Notes: a model not told the origin generated them from the letters alone. Counted from the first letter of the stretch, positions 15,452 to 25,537 are shown. The stretch: DNA of 64,000 nucleotides from Orenia metallireducens (GCF_003001995.1 NZ_PVNB01000004.1:124001-188000), one strand, 5' to 3'. Made by a program: numbers and translations.

Positions 15452-18400
15452 ATGAAACTAAGCATAGGAATGATGGTAAAGAATGAAGCTAAGCATTTAA
15501 GAGAATGCTTGGAAAGCTTAGAACCTGTAAGAGATGCTATTGATGCTGAATTGGTTATTATAGATACGGGTTCTGATGATGGTACAGTAGAAATTGCTAA
15601 AGAATTTACCAATAAAGTTTATTTCCACAAGTGGAATGATAATTTTTCTGAGATGAGAAATAAGGTAATAGAATATTGTAAAGGTGAATGGCTTTTTGTA
15701 ATTGATGGCGATGAAGTTATAGAAGATTCCTATAATCTTATTAGATTTTTATTAGCAGAGGAGCAAAAGAGTTATAATACTGGATTAGTTACTCAAGAAA
15801 GCTTTACATCTGATGATAAAATTCATTCTTCTTCTTTGTTACAACCTAGGTTATTTAGAAATGATGGTGAATTTCATTATAAAGGAGCCGTCCATAATCA
15901 ACCAATCTTTAAGCATCCTATTATAGACCTAGAATTAACCTTATTGCATTATGGATATAACAGTAATGATCCAGAGCTAATGGAAAGAAAATTTAAAAGA
16001 ACTGCTGGAATATTAAAACAGGAGCTAGAGAAAAATCCTGAAAATGTTTACTATTGGTATCAATTAGCTAAAAGTTATTCGATGCATAAGGATATGGATG
16101 AATCCCTTGAGACAATCCAAATAGCTTATGATTTGATGAGAGAGCAGAAAAGAGAAGAAAGTTTCTTCTATGTTTATAGTCATTATGCAGATATGCTATT
16201 AAAAAAGGGACAATTCAAAAAAATGCTGAAGATTTGTGAGGAAGCTTTGGGTGTTAAAGATGGTTATTTAGATTTTTATTATTTTAAATCTTTGGGTTTA
16301 TCTGCTCTTGGGAGAGATAAGGAGGCTATAGATAATTTTAATATTTATTTGAGCTTAAAGGATAATTATAGATATACTCCAAGTAGAAAAGACATGTCTT
16401 TTATAGATTCCTCATTATCTTTGGAAGAAGTAGCCTATAGTGAATTGGCTAAATTACATTATCGAGAAGAGAATTATCATGAAGCAATAAAGTATAGCCT
16501 TTTAGTTAAAGAAGAGAAATACATTAAAAGTATTTTTCAATATTTGATCAAATCTTATTTTGAATTAAATAAATATGATAAGATAAAAGAATATTATTTA
16601 AATAGTGTTTTAGATAAAAAAGATTTGGAAAAGGAATTTCTTAATGCTTTAGAAGATAGTAAAATTCAATTAAAAGAGTCAAATAATAAAGAAATAATAC
16701 AATTATTTGCTAATATGAATTCAGAGTATGGTTTATTAAATCAAGTTAAATTATTATTAATTAATAATAATTTAGATTATAATAAAGAAATAATAAATAA
16801 GATTAAGAAAATGGATTTTAATGAATTACCTTATTATTATGGAGATTTAGTTTATTATCTAATTAAAATAGATTGTAAATCATCAGATATATTATCAAAT
16901 ATTAAGATATCTATTTTCAGTAATTGGCTTGCTTATTTAGCAGAAGTTTATGATGATGTTAGTGATGATTTGTTATTATATCTAACAAGTAATAGTGATG
17001 TGGAAAATGATGGGGTAAATAAATCTATAGCTAAGTTTTTATTAATTAAAGATAAGATTAGTCTAGATGATTACAGAAAAGTATTTAGTAAATATATAGA
17101 AATAGGAATTAGATATTTAAAAGAAGTTTATAATCAAAAAATAATTAATAATAAAGAACTTTATAAGATTGATAATTTAGAAGATGAGTTTCTACTTATT
17201 ATGAAAGGTGCTTTAGAGATTAAGGGTAAAGATGATATATTATATATTCGTTACTTAAAACAAGCTCTTAATAAATATAGTATTATGAAAAAAGGAATAC
17301 AGTTATTACTTAATGATTTCCAACAGAAAACAGAGGAAGAGAATGATGAGTTAGAAGAGTATAAAATAAAATCAAAACATAACATTCAAACTCTTATTAA
17401 TAACGGAAATTTAGAAGAAGCAAAATTGTTATTGGATGAGTATAGTAATATTATTGAAAATGATATAGATGTATATTCTATGGAAGCTGTAATTGCTATT
17501 ATGAAAGGACGGTTAAATGAGGCTAATAGAGTTTTAGAAAAGGGATTATCTTTAGATAGTAATAATTTTGATTTGCTTTATAATTTAGGATATATTTATG
17601 AGCAATTAGAAGAATATCAGAAAGCATTCAATATTTATATTGAAGCTAAATCTATAGCTATTTCAGATGAAGAAAAGCAAGATGTTAATCAAGCTGTTGA
17701 AAGGTTAAAAAGCTTTACTCACGAAATTGATATAGAAAATAAAAAGAGATTAGTTTTTTTTATCAAGAAAGGATTAGATAATTTTATAGATGATATTATT
17801 GAAGGGTTATCTAAAGAATATATAACAAAGAAGGTCATCGTAGAGAATACCAATCAAATTGATGAAGGGATGGAATGGGCAGATATATGTTGGTTTGAAT
17901 GGTGTGATGAGCTTGTTATATATGGTAGTAAAACAGAATTAGCTAAGAAAAAGAGAATTATTTGTAGACTTCATAGTTATGAGGCTTTTACAAACTATCC
18001 TCAGCAGGTTAAATGGAGTAATGTAGATAAAATTATTTTTGTAGCGGAACATATACAGAGGTATGTATTAGATACGGTTAAAATTTTGAAAAGAGAAAAG
18101 ACTGTGGTTATTCCTAATGGTATTAATCTTAATAAGCATAAGTTCAAAGGTAGAAAAAAAGGCTATAATATTGCTTCTGTTGGATTAATTAATTTTAAAA
18201 AGGGTCCAATGTTATTATTACATGCTTTTAAAGCTATTTTTGATAAGGATAAAAGATATAAACTTTATATCGCTGGCAGGTTTGAACAACCTAGATATCT
18301 ATTATATTTCAAACAGATGATAAAAGAAATGGGATTACAGGATAATGTTGTTTTTGAAGGATGGCAAGATGATATAGATGAATGGTTAGAAGATAAGAAT

Positions 18401-19666
18401 TATATAATTTCAACAAGTGTATTGGAAAGTCAGCATTTATCTATTATGGAAGCTATGGCGAAAGGAATAAAGCCACTTATTCATAATTTTGTTGGTGCTA
18501 AAAATATATATCCCAGAGAGTATATTTGGAATACTGTAGAAGAACTATCTGACATGGTTACTTCTAATAACTATAATACAAAAAAATATCGAAATTTTAT
18601 AGAAAATAATTATTCATTAGATGAAAAATTACAAAAAATTAAAAATTTAATAAAAATCATTATAGAAGATGAAGAATCTAAGAATCAATTTGATTATAAT
18701 TCATATTGGAATAATCGTTTAAATCAAAAATTCGATATAGAGGGTGTAGGTTATATAGGGTTAGGTAAAATTTATAATCAATATATGTATAAAATAAGAA
18801 CTGAAATATTAGATTATTCAATTTCAAAATTATTTGATTTATTAAAGGGTAAAGATATTCTAGAATTAGGACCTGGGATAGGGTTTTATACAAATTATTT
18901 CTATCAAAAAAATATAAGTGAATATAGAGGTATTGATATTGCTAAGAAATCAGTGGTTGAATTAACAAAAAAATATAGTGAATTTGATTTTGTTGAAGGA
19001 GATATATCGGACTTTAGTTTATATGATAAGAAATATGATTTAGTTTTTGCAGCAGATGTATTATTACATTTAACTGATGAGCATAAGTATATTTCTACAA
19101 TTTCAAATATTTCTAATAGTCTAAAAGATAATGGTTTAGCCATATTATTTGACCCAATTTCTATGATTGGCACGAGGAGTAAATCTGAACATGTTATAAT
19201 AAGAGATATTAATTATTTGAAAGAAATCTTAAATGAACAAGGTTTAGAGTTAGTAAGTATATTACCTACAGCATTTTTTATGAATAATCCCTTTGATGCA
19301 CAATTATTAGAAGATAAAGAGAGTTTAGTTAGAAACCTTTTTTCTTATATTCAAAAAGTATTTAGTAGTAATGAAATATCTAAGAATTGTAAAGAACAAT
19401 TAGCAAGTTGGTTGTCTAATTTGGAAAAACAATGCTTAATAAATAATGGGTTTGGTTTATCTCAAAAAGCATTAGTAATAGCAAATAAAGATAACAATAT
19501 AAACTCATCAAATCTTTCTATTGAAGAAGTATGGAATATTAAAGATATAAAAGTTAAAAAAGAAAGATTAAAAGAAGTACTTCTTAATAATAAGGAAGTA
19601 AAAAAGTATGGATTGCTATCTAATTTTGAAGAACTAATTAATCCTATTATAAAAATTAATGAATAA
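15452..19666 (+). CDS. Multidomain glycosyltransferase: GT2 + TPR + GT4 + SAM methyltransferase
   Basis: A protein of about 1404 residues. Domains in order: a family 2 glycosyltransferase at about 1-230 (LSIGMMVKNEAKHLRECLES, with a DGDE metal-binding motif near residue 88); a long TPR-like helical region to about 760; a GT4-type glycosyltransferase at about 770-1070 (VVIPNGINLNKH, YKLYIAGRFEQP, ESQHLSIMEAMAKG); and a class I methyltransferase at about 1084-1300 (DILELGPGIGFYTNYF near residue 1136, FAADVLLHL). The start is ATG 15452 after GAGGGGG. The TTG at 15425 lies upstream of the ribosome site. Placed right after fliS and before sugar-nucleotide genes, it probably glycosylates flagellin, with the methyltransferase capping or modifying the glycan. 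This role is inferred. Confidence 0.85.
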   Translation: MKLSIGMMVKNEAKHLRECLESLEPVRDAIDAELVIIDTGSDDGTVEIAKEFTNKVYFHKWNDNFSEMRNKVIEYCKGEWLFVIDGDEVIEDSYNLIRFLLAEEQKSYNTGLVTQESFTSDDKIHSSSLLQPRLFRNDGEFHYKGAVHNQPIFKHPIIDLELTLLHYGYNSNDPELMERKFKRTAGILKQELEKNPENVYYWYQLAKSYSMHKDMDESLETIQIAYDLMREQKREESFFYVYSHYADMLLKKGQFKKMLKICEEALGVKDGYLDFYYFKSLGLSALGRDKEAIDNFNIYLSLKDNYRYTPSRKDMSFIDSSLSLEEVAYSELAKLHYREENYHEAIKYSLLVKEEKYIKSIFQYLIKSYFELNKYDKIKEYYLNSVLDKKDLEKEFLNALEDSKIQLKESNNKEIIQLFANMNSEYGLLNQVKLLLINNNLDYNKEIINKIKKMDFNELPYYYGDLVYYLIKIDCKSSDILSNIKISIFSNWLAYLAEVYDDVSDDLLLYLTSNSDVENDGVNKSIAKFLLIKDKISLDDYRKVFSKYIEIGIRYLKEVYNQKIINNKELYKIDNLEDEFLLIMKGALEIKGKDDILYIRYLKQALNKYSIMKKGIQLLLNDFQQKTEEENDELEEYKIKSKHNIQTLINNGNLEEAKLLLDEYSNIIENDIDVYSMEAVIAIMKGRLNEANRVLEKGLSLDSNNFDLLYNLGYIYEQLEEYQKAFNIYIEAKSIAISDEEKQDVNQAVERLKSFTHEIDIENKKRLVFFIKKGLDNFIDDIIEGLSKEYITKKVIVENTNQIDEGMEWADICWFEWCDELVIYGSKTELAKKKRIICRLHSYEAFTNYPQQVKWSNVDKIIFVAEHIQRYVLDTVKILKREKTVVIPNGINLNKHKFKGRKKGYNIASVGLINFKKGPMLLLHAFKAIFDKDKRYKLYIAGRFEQPRYLLYFKQMIKEMGLQDNVVFEGWQDDIDEWLEDKNYIISTSVLESQHLSIMEAMAKGIKPLIHNFVGAKNIYPREYIWNTVEELSDMVTSNNYNTKKYRNFIENNYSLDEKLQKIKNLIKIIIEDEESKNQFDYNSYWNNRLNQKFDIEGVGYIGLGKIYNQYMYKIRTEILDYSISKLFDLLKGKDILELGPGIGFYTNYFYQKNISEYRGIDIAKKSVVELTKKYSEFDFVEGDISDFSLYDKKYDLVFAADVLLHLTDEHKYISTISNISNSLKDNGLAILFDPISMIGTRSKSEHVIIRDINYLKEILNEQGLELVSILPTAFFMNNPFDAQLLEDKESLVRNLFSYIQKVFSSNEISKNCKEQLASWLSNLEKQCLINNGFGLSQKALVIANKDNNINSSNLSIEEVWNIKDIKVKKERLKEVLLNNKEVKKYGLLSNFEELINPIIKINE

Positions 19667-19678
19667 TGGGGGGATTGA

Positions 19679-20747
19679 ATGTCTAAATTAAGATTTGCTT
19701 TAGTAGGATGTGGAAGAATAGCAAAAAAACATATAGAATCTTTAAATGACCTACCTGATGCTGAACTTGTATCTGTTTGTGATATAAAAGAAGAAAGAGC
19801 AAAATCTTACGGAGAAAAGTTAGGAATTGCTTATTATAAAAATTATGATGACATGTTAAAGAATGAAGATATAGACGTAGTAAATATATTAACTCCTAGT
19901 GGATTACATGCTAAGCATACAATTGATATAGTAAAAAAATATAAAAAAACATATAGTTTGTGAGAAGCCAATGGCACTTAAATTAGAAGATGCCGATGAA
20001 ATGATTAGAGTTTGTGATGAAAATGGAGTTAGGTTATTTGTAGTAAAACAAAATAGATATAATTTACCTGTACAGAAACTAAGACAAGCCTTGGAAAAGG
20101 GTCGATTTGGTAAATTGGTGATGGGGACAGTAAGAGTTAGGTGGACTAGACACCAACATTATTATGATATGGATGACTGGCGTGGAACTTGGGCTATGGA
20201 TGGTGGGGTTTTAACTAATCAAGCTTCACATCATATAGATTTATTAGAATGGATGATGGGACAACCTGTTGAGGTATCTGCTCAGACTGCTACTAGATTA
20301 GTAGATATTGAAGTAGAGGATACAGGAGCTGTAGTTATTAAATTTGCTAATGGTGCCCTAGGTATTATAGAAGCTACCACAGCAACTAGACCTAAAGATT
20401 TAGAGGGTTCTTTATCTATATTAGGGGCTAAAGGGACTGTTGAAATTGGTGGGTTTGCTGTGAATGAAATGAAAATATGGGGATTTGAAGATGAGCAAGA
20501 AGAAGACCAAGAAGTTATGAAAGAGTTTAAAGAAAATCCTCCTAATGTTTATGGATTTGGACATAAAAGATATTTAGACCATGTAGTAGATTGTATTAAA
20601 AATAATAAAAAGGCATTAGTAGATGGATTAGAAGGAAGAAAATCATTAGAGTTAATTAATGCTATTTATGAAGCTGCCGAAACAGGTAAAACAATTAAAT
20701 TGAGATTTGAACCTAAGGAGTGTAAATTAGGTATGGAGCGTGATTAG
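19679..20747 (+). pseudogene. Gfo/Idh/MocA-family sugar dehydrogenase with a +1 frameshift
   Basis: Two frames together make a complete NAD(P)-dependent dehydrogenase (~355 aa). 19679-19963 encodes the Rossmann half (RFALVGCGRIAKKHIESL) and 19971-20747 encodes the rest (MALKLEDADEMI...GGVLTNQASHHIDLLEWMMGQ). The catalytic EKP motif lies in the second frame just upstream of 19971. Frames join if one A is lost from either A7 run at 19933-19939 or 19943-19949. The closest known activity is WbpB-like oxidation of UDP-N-acetyl-glucosaminuronate sugars. It may be a sequencing error, a true mutation, or slippage at the A runs. The rest is well conserved, which argues against old decay. Confidence 0.8.
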
Positions 20748-20749
20748 CA

Positions 20750-21496
20750 ATGGATAAGAGAAAGGTTATATTTATGGGTAATAAACCTGTAGGATATAAA
20801 TGTCTAAAAATATTAATAAATAGGTTTAATGTGGATCTTGTAGGTGTTTTAACTAAAGATAAAAAAACAGATGTTTGGTGGTCAGAAAATTGTAGAGTGT
20901 ATAAATTAGCTTTTGAGCATAATATCCCTATTTTGAATTTTGAGGATGTTTTAGAGTTAGAGGTAGATTTTATATTTTCTGTTCAATACCATAAAATACT
21001 TAAAGAAAAGATATTAGAACACCCAAAGTATGGATCCATAAACTTACATATGGCTCCCTTACCTGAATATAGAGGGTGTAATCAATTCTCATTTGCAATA
21101 ATAAATAAAGAAAATGAATTTGGAACTACTCTTCATTATATGGATTCAGGGATTGATTCTGGAGATATAATTGCAGAAAAAAGGTTTCAAATTGCTGATA
21201 ATATTAGGGTAAATGAACTTTATAGTATAACTGAAGAACAATCAGTTGATTTGTTTGCAGAATCTTTAGATGAAATATTAGGTTTGAATAATAAGAGAAT
21301 TCCTCAAGATGACTTAATAAAAAATAAAAATTGTCATTTATATAAAAGAAGCGATATAAATAAAGTTAAAGAAATTAATCTTAATTGGAATAAAGAAAAG
21401 ATTTATAGATATATCCGTGCTTTAGATTTTCCACCATTTGAACCTCCGTATTTTAAAGTAAATAATAAAAAAGTATATTTAACCTTAGATTATTAG
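20750..21496 (+). CDS. Sugar N-formyltransferase-like protein
   Basis: A 248-residue member of the formyltransferase fold shared with Met-tRNA formyltransferase and PurN. The catalytic loop [17 protein letters not shown] (Asn-His with SLLPxxRG-like sequence) and the Asp in [14 protein letters not shown] are present, so the N10-formyl-THF-dependent N-H-D triad is intact. Length and lack of a tRNA-binding C-terminal domain fit formylation of an amino sugar nucleotide. It begins 3 bp after the dehydrogenase and precedes a sugar aminotransferase. The trio suits synthesis of an N-formylated amino sugar for the flagellin glycan, which is an inference. Confidence 0.8.
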   Translation: MDKRKVIFMGNKPVGYKCLKILINRFNVDLVGVLTKDKKTDVWWSENCRVYKLAFEHNIPILNFEDVLELEVDFIFSVQYHKILKEKILEHPKYGSINLHMAPLPEYRGCNQFSFAIINKENEFGTTLHYMDSGIDSGDIIAEKRFQIADNIRVNELYSITEEQSVDLFAESLDEILGLNNKRIPQDDLIKNKNCHLYKRSDINKVKEINLNWNKEKIYRYIRALDFPPFEPPYFKVNNKKVYLTLDY

Positions 21497-21513
21497 GGAG
21501 GGGAAGTATAAAG

Positions 21514-22614
21514 ATGAAAATCCCTTTAATGAATTTATCAGATTGCTATGAAGAAATATATGATGAAATTATGGTTAAAATTAAGTCAATAATAGATAAG
21601 ACTCAGTTTATTGGAGGAGAAGAAGTAGATAAATTTGAACAGGAATTTGCTGATTATTGTAATGTAAAACATGCAGTTGGATGTGCTAATGGAACTGATG
21701 CTTTAATACTTGCATTAAAGGCTTTGGACATAGGTTCAGGGGACATAGTATTAACTGTTCCTAATACTTTTATAGCTACAGCAGAAGCTATAACTCTTGT
21801 AGGAGCCAAAGTAGATTTTATAGATATTGAAGAAGATAACTATACTATGAATCCTAATAAATTAAGAGAATATTTAGTCAATCAAAAATCTCCTGAGAAT
21901 ATTAAAGCAATAATACCTGTTCATCTATATGGGCAGATGTGTGATATGGAAGAGATTATGAAGATAGCTAAAGAATATAATCTGAAGGTTATTGAGGATT
22001 CAGCTCAAGCCCATGGAGCTAAATTGAACGGGAAGGGACCTGGAGAATATGGAGATATTGCTACTTTCTCTTTCTATCCTGGGAAAAATTTAGGTGCTTT
22101 TGGGGATGCAGGAGCTATAGTTACTAATAATTTAGAATTGGCTAAAAGGATAAAGATGTTATCTAATCACGGGCGTGTAGATAAGTATAAGCATAAAATA
22201 GAAGGATACAATAGTAGGTTAGATTCCATTCAAGCTGCTGTATTAAGAATCAAATTAAAGCATTTGGATAAATGGACAAAGCAAAGAATAGAAAAAGCTG
22301 AGTATTACAATAGTCTGCTAAATGATAAGGAAGTTATTTTGCCCAAGGTAAGAAGCCTAGGAAAACATGTTTATCACTTATACGCTGTTAGAGTAAAGGA
22401 TAGGGATAAATTAAGAGATAAGTTGAGTAGTTTGGGAATTGCTACTGGTATTCATTATCCCATTCCATTACACTTACAGCCTGCTTATAAATATTTGGGT
22501 TATAAAGAAGGAAAATTCCCTATTAGTGAACAAGTTAGTAAGGAAATAATTAGTCTACCTTTATGGCCTGAAATAAGTCATAAACAGATAGAAGAAGTTT
22601 GTGAACATATTTAA
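21514..22614 (+). CDS. DegT/DnrJ/EryC1/StrS-family sugar aminotransferase
   Basis: A 366-residue PLP-dependent aminotransferase with [14 protein letters not shown], the [40 protein letters not shown] block, [11 protein letters not shown], and the PLP-lysine motif [18 protein letters not shown]. The [17 protein letters not shown] and [14 protein letters not shown] motifs complete the family. WbpE-type members act directly after a WbpB-type dehydrogenase to produce 3-amino sugar nucleotides, matching the gene order here. AGGGAGGGG lies upstream of ATG 21514. Confidence 0.9.
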   Translation: MKIPLMNLSDCYEEIYDEIMVKIKSIIDKTQFIGGEEVDKFEQEFADYCNVKHAVGCANGTDALILALKALDIGSGDIVLTVPNTFIATAEAITLVGAKVDFIDIEEDNYTMNPNKLREYLVNQKSPENIKAIIPVHLYGQMCDMEEIMKIAKEYNLKVIEDSAQAHGAKLNGKGPGEYGDIATFSFYPGKNLGAFGDAGAIVTNNLELAKRIKMLSNHGRVDKYKHKIEGYNSRLDSIQAAVLRIKLKHLDKWTKQRIEKAEYYNSLLNDKEVILPKVRSLGKHVYHLYAVRVKDRDKLRDKLSSLGIATGIHYPIPLHLQPAYKYLGYKEGKFPISEQVSKEIISLPLWPEISHKQIEEVCEHI

Positions 22615-22638
22615 ACTTAATAGCTGAGAGGTGAAGAG

Positions 22639-23214
22639 ATGAAAATTTTATTGGATAATCAAGAGTTGAATATAGATAAAGTTAATAGTTTAACAGAGAT
22701 ATTAGAAGAAATAAGAGAGGATATTAATGATAAAATAATCTCTGAAATATATATAAATGGTAATATAGTTACTGAAGAAGAATTGATTAATTTTGATTTA
22801 AATGAAGTTAAAAGTATTGAGTTTCTAACTAAGAAGAGTATTAGACTTGTTGAAGAAACTCTAACAGAAGCAAATAATTATTTACCAAAATTGAAAAAAG
22901 GATTTATCGATATAGCCAATCTCTTTAGGGATCAAGAAATAATAGATGCCAATGAAAAATTACAACTTTGTTTAGATGGAGTTAAATGGTATACTGGAGT
23001 ATTAATGAAAATATTATCACTAGTATATGGAGAAAATCAAGAGATAAGTGAGATTAAGAAATTAGAAGAATTTAATACTTTAATTAACAAATCCTTAGAT
23101 GCGATGGAAGAGGATGACTGGAATTTAGTAGCCAATATTCTTGAAGATGATATATCTATATATATAGATGAGTTTATTAAATTAAATAATAACTTATTAG
23201 AACATATAAAATAA
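22639..23214 (+). CDS. Uncharacterised acidic helical protein in flagellar cluster
   Basis: 191 residues, very rich in Glu, Ile, Leu and Asn. The N-terminal ~75 residues look like a small beta-grasp or ubiquitin-like module (MKILLDNQELNIDKVNSLTEILEEI...ISEIYINGNIVTEEEL). The rest is helical (LVEETLTEANNYLPKLKKGFIDIANLFRDQEI; KWYTGVLMKILSLVYG). No catalytic motif is seen and I do not recognise a named family. It lies 24 bp after the aminotransferase and ~140 bp before flaG, so it is probably co-transcribed. A chaperone or assembly role is a guess from helical content and position. Confidence 0.7.
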   Translation: MKILLDNQELNIDKVNSLTEILEEIREDINDKIISEIYINGNIVTEEELINFDLNEVKSIEFLTKKSIRLVEETLTEANNYLPKLKKGFIDIANLFRDQEIIDANEKLQLCLDGVKWYTGVLMKILSLVYGENQEISEIKKLEEFNTLINKSLDAMEEDDWNLVANILEDDISIYIDEFIKLNNNLLEHIK

Positions 23215-23354
23215 ACTTATTTATAGGTTAAAAAGAAATCAAAATTATTATGTTCAAAATCTTTAATATTGTTAGGTATTGATGATGTAGCTAAAAGTAA
23301 AGATTATTTAAAATTATTAATTTTGCAATATATCAACAAAAAGGAGGTGTGAAG

Positions 23355-23711
23355 ATGAGTGTATCTGAAGTTAATAATGGTAATAATGTAAATACGATTA
23401 TTTCTAAACCAAGTAATATAGAAAATACGGCTGTAAAGGAAACTAATAAAGATGATAATTTATTAGAAAGAAAACAAAATCAACTAACTAAAGATAAATT
23501 ACAAGAGGATATAGAGAGCTTAAATGAAGCAGTTAAGCCTTTTCAACAGGATTTAAAATTTGAAATCCACGAAAAAAGTAAGCGAATGATGGTAAAGGTA
23601 ATGGATTTGAAGAAGCATAAGGTAATTAAAGAACTACCACCTAAAGAAGTGTTGGATATGTTGGGTAAAATAAGGGAGATGGTAGGGTTAATTATTGATG
23701 AGAAGATTTAG
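23355..23711 (+). CDS. flaG: FlaG family flagellar protein
   Basis: About 118 residues: a variable polar N-terminus and the conserved FlaG domain (DLKFEIHEKSKRMMVKVMDLKKHKVIKELPPKEVLDMLGKIREMVGLIIDEKI). FlaG (YvyC in Bacillus) affects filament length and lies near fliD. The start is ATG 23355, 7 bases after AAGGAGG. A GTG at 23349 overlaps the spacer. A hairpin overlapping the stop codon (23706-23740) ends the flagellar region. Confidence 0.92.
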   Translation: MSVSEVNNGNNVNTIISKPSNIENTAVKETNKDDNLLERKQNQLTKDKLQEDIESLNEAVKPFQQDLKFEIHEKSKRMMVKVMDLKKHKVIKELPPKEVLDMLGKIREMVGLIIDEKI

Positions 23712-23740
23712 GTGATGGGGATACCTATCACCTAAATCTT
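23706..23740 (+). terminator. Hairpin overlapping the flaG stop codon
   Basis: ATTTAGGTGAT (23706-23716) pairs perfectly with ATCACCTAAAT (23727-23737), and a short weak T tract follows. It probably terminates the flagellar transcript. Confidence 0.65.
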
Positions 23741-23762
23741 AAATCCAGTACTAATAAATCTC

Positions 23763-23791
23763 TTGCTTTTTTCCTTAAAAGAATATATAAT
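23763..23791 (+). promoter_or_regulatory. Promoter driving the IStron-interrupted RNA gene
   Basis: TTGCTT (23763-23768), a 17-bp spacer and perfect TATAAT (23786-23791). The start would be near 23797, directly before the TTTGCTTAG arm that pairs with the distal sequence at 25839. No protein start follows it, so the product is an RNA. Confidence 0.75.
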
Positions 23792-23814
23792 TAATTCTGT
23801 GTTTGCTTAGGTCT

Positions 23815-24260
23815 GTGGTTGAAAGTCGATGCCAGTCGCAGGCGAAACGATCCACGTAAGGTAGCATAAAAAAATAATAGCTACTGATCATGGTGCGGCT
23901 TAGAGGTAACTAAACCTCCTATGTTTGTAAAGAGCATAGAGTGATAAGTACTGAACTTATCCAAAATCCTTTGAATTGCTGGGAACTCTTAAAGCTAGTT
24001 AAACCACAACATAACCATGAAATAAAGGCAGATGTGATGGTGACGAAAGTAGAAAAAATTAACTAGATAGCATAAGGTTAAATCCTAAGTGCTGTAATAA
24101 TAGACAATCAGCAGGTAAGCTCCGAAGAGGAGAAACTTCAACGACTATCCCAGAAGGGAGTACACTACAGGCGATTGGTAGTGGAAGTGGAGGACGCCTA
24201 TTAACAGGTGATGATATAGTCTACGCTTATGTGAGAGCATAAGAAGTTTCTTAGAAAACT
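23815..24260 (+). ncRNA. Group I self-splicing intron core
   Basis: The conserved strands are present in order. P: AATTGCTGGGAACTC (23974-23988). Q: AATCAGCAGGTAAGC (24106-24120). R: TTCAACGACTATCC (24137-24150). S: GATATAGTCT (24213-24222). GCTG of P pairs with CAGC of Q (P4), and GACTA of R pairs with TAGTC of S (P7, the guanosine site). AGGCG/CGCCT lies between R and S (P8-like), and CTTATG/CATAAG (24226-24244) makes P9. GGTAGC/GCTACT near 23861-23885 is a P2-type hairpin. The 5' splice site and P1 could not be fixed by eye. Confidence 0.9.
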
Positions 24261-24360
24261 GCATATATCTAGCGAATATATGTGAATGAGCATAAAATCT
24301 ATAATCGAACCTTGAAAACTTAATAGAATCTATAAATAAATTAGTCTTTTATCAATAAAA

Positions 24361-24402
24361 ATCACCTCAAAGTGACATAATAAGTATAGAAAGTGAGGTG
24401 AT
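24361..24402 (+). promoter_or_regulatory. Hairpin covering the tnpB ribosome-binding site
   Basis: ATCACCTCA (24361-24369) is the exact complement of TGAGGTGAT (24394-24402), which contains the Shine-Dalgarno of tnpB. Folding would block translation of tnpB on the intron RNA. Confidence 0.6.
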
Positions 24403-24406
24403 AAGA

Positions 24407-25537
24407 ATGATAAAATCGATTAAAATAAGGTTAAAACCAACTAAAGAACAAGAAATATTAATGTTTAAATCAGTTGGCTGTGCAAGATTTGCGTATAATT
24501 GGGGTCTTGCTAGATGGCGAGATATGAATAAACAAGGAATTAAACCATCAAAACTCAAGATAAGTAAAGAGTTTACTAAAATGAAAAAGAAAGAAGAATA
24601 TAAATGGTTATATGAGGTTAGTGCGCAAGTAACAGCACAAGCTTTTGAAGATTTAAATGTTGCTTATCAAAATTTCTTTAAAGGTAAAGCTAACAAACCT
24701 AAATTTAAGACTAAACGTAAATCTAAAAAATCCTTTTATGTTAGATATGATGCTGTGTACTTTAAAAATAGTAAAGTTAACATGGAAAAGATCGGTAAAG
24801 TAGAGTATTCAACTAATTATGATATACCGGATTTAGATAAATATATTAATCCAAGATGCTATTTCGATGGAAAGTATTGGTATCTGACTCTAGGGTTTGA
24901 ACATGGCGAAAACCAAGTCAAGTTGAGCAAAGATTTAAGTGTAGGAATTGATTTAGGTATAAAAGAGTTAGCAGTAGTTAGTTGCCTGAAAAAGCCTATT
25001 AAAAATATCAATAAGAGTTCAAAAATTAGAAAATTAAAAAAGAAACTTAAAAGATTGCAAAAGCAAGTATCTAGAAAATATGAGATGAATAAGCAAGGCA
25101 ATGAATTCGTTAAAACTAAAAATATTATCAAATTAGAAAAACAAATTAAACTTGTTTATAGAAAGCTAGCAAATATCCGACTTAATTATATTCATCAAGC
25201 TACCAATAAGATAGTTAAATTAAAGCCATATAGAGTAGTGATGGAGGATATAAATATAACCGGTATGATGAAAAATAAACATTTATCCAAAGCTATTCAA
25301 GAACAGAAACTCTATGAATTTATTCGGCAAATGAAATATAAATGTGAGTTTAATGGTATAGAGTTTATTCAAGTCGATAGATTTTATCCTTCCAGTAAGA
25401 CTTGTTCTGAATGTGGCTCAGTTAAGAAAGATTTAAAACTATCAGATAGAGTTTATAAGTGTAGTAAGTGTGGTTTAGAGATAGATAGAGATAAGAATGC
25501 TAGTATCAATCTTGCTAATTATGAAGAATTAGCATAA
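24407..25537 (+). CDS. tnpB: TnpB RNA-guided nuclease of the IStron
   Basis: A 376-residue IS200/IS605-type TnpB. The RuvC-like catalytic residues are all present: Asp 182 in SVGIDLGIKE, Glu 280 in VVMEDINITGM, and the final Asp in the EIDRDKNASINLANY motif (360/362). The zinc ribbon is complete (CSECG near 333-337 and CSKCG near 352-356) within the family signature FYPSSKTCSECG. The start is ATG 24407, 5 bases after GAGGTGAT; GTG 24398 lies inside that site. TnpB cuts DNA using an omega RNA made from the 3' end of the element, helping element retention. Intact motifs imply recent selection. Confidence 0.95.
   Translation: MIKSIKIRLKPTKEQEILMFKSVGCARFAYNWGLARWRDMNKQGIKPSKLKISKEFTKMKKKEEYKWLYEVSAQVTAQAFEDLNVAYQNFFKGKANKPKFKTKRKSKKSFYVRYDAVYFKNSKVNMEKIGKVEYSTNYDIPDLDKYINPRCYFDGKYWYLTLGFEHGENQVKLSKDLSVGIDLGIKELAVVSCLKKPIKNINKSSKIRKLKKKLKRLQKQVSRKYEMNKQGNEFVKTKNIIKLEKQIKLVYRKLANIRLNYIHQATNKIVKLKPYRVVMEDINITGMMKNKHLSKAIQEQKLYEFIRQMKYKCEFNGIEFIQVDRFYPSSKTCSECGSVKKDLKLSDRVYKCSKCGLEIDRDKNASINLANYEELA

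Noticed and set aside
18678-19173. Minus-strand frames in the multidomain glycosyltransferase gene
   Set aside because: They lie opposite clear methyltransferase motifs and lack Shine-Dalgarno sequences.
23706-23740. CRISPR or tandem repeat start at the flaG-IStron junction
   Set aside because: Only one hairpin is present, with no spaced direct repeats. No CRISPR array was seen anywhere in the window.
23811-24300. Group II intron or other ribozyme
   Set aside because: No domain V-type AGC...GTT hairpin or reverse transcriptase is present, while the P/Q/R/S strands of a group I intron are in order.
24859-25131. Minus-strand frame within the IStron tnpB
   Set aside because: Opposite the lysine-rich TnpB helical region; hydrophobic artefact of the codon composition.
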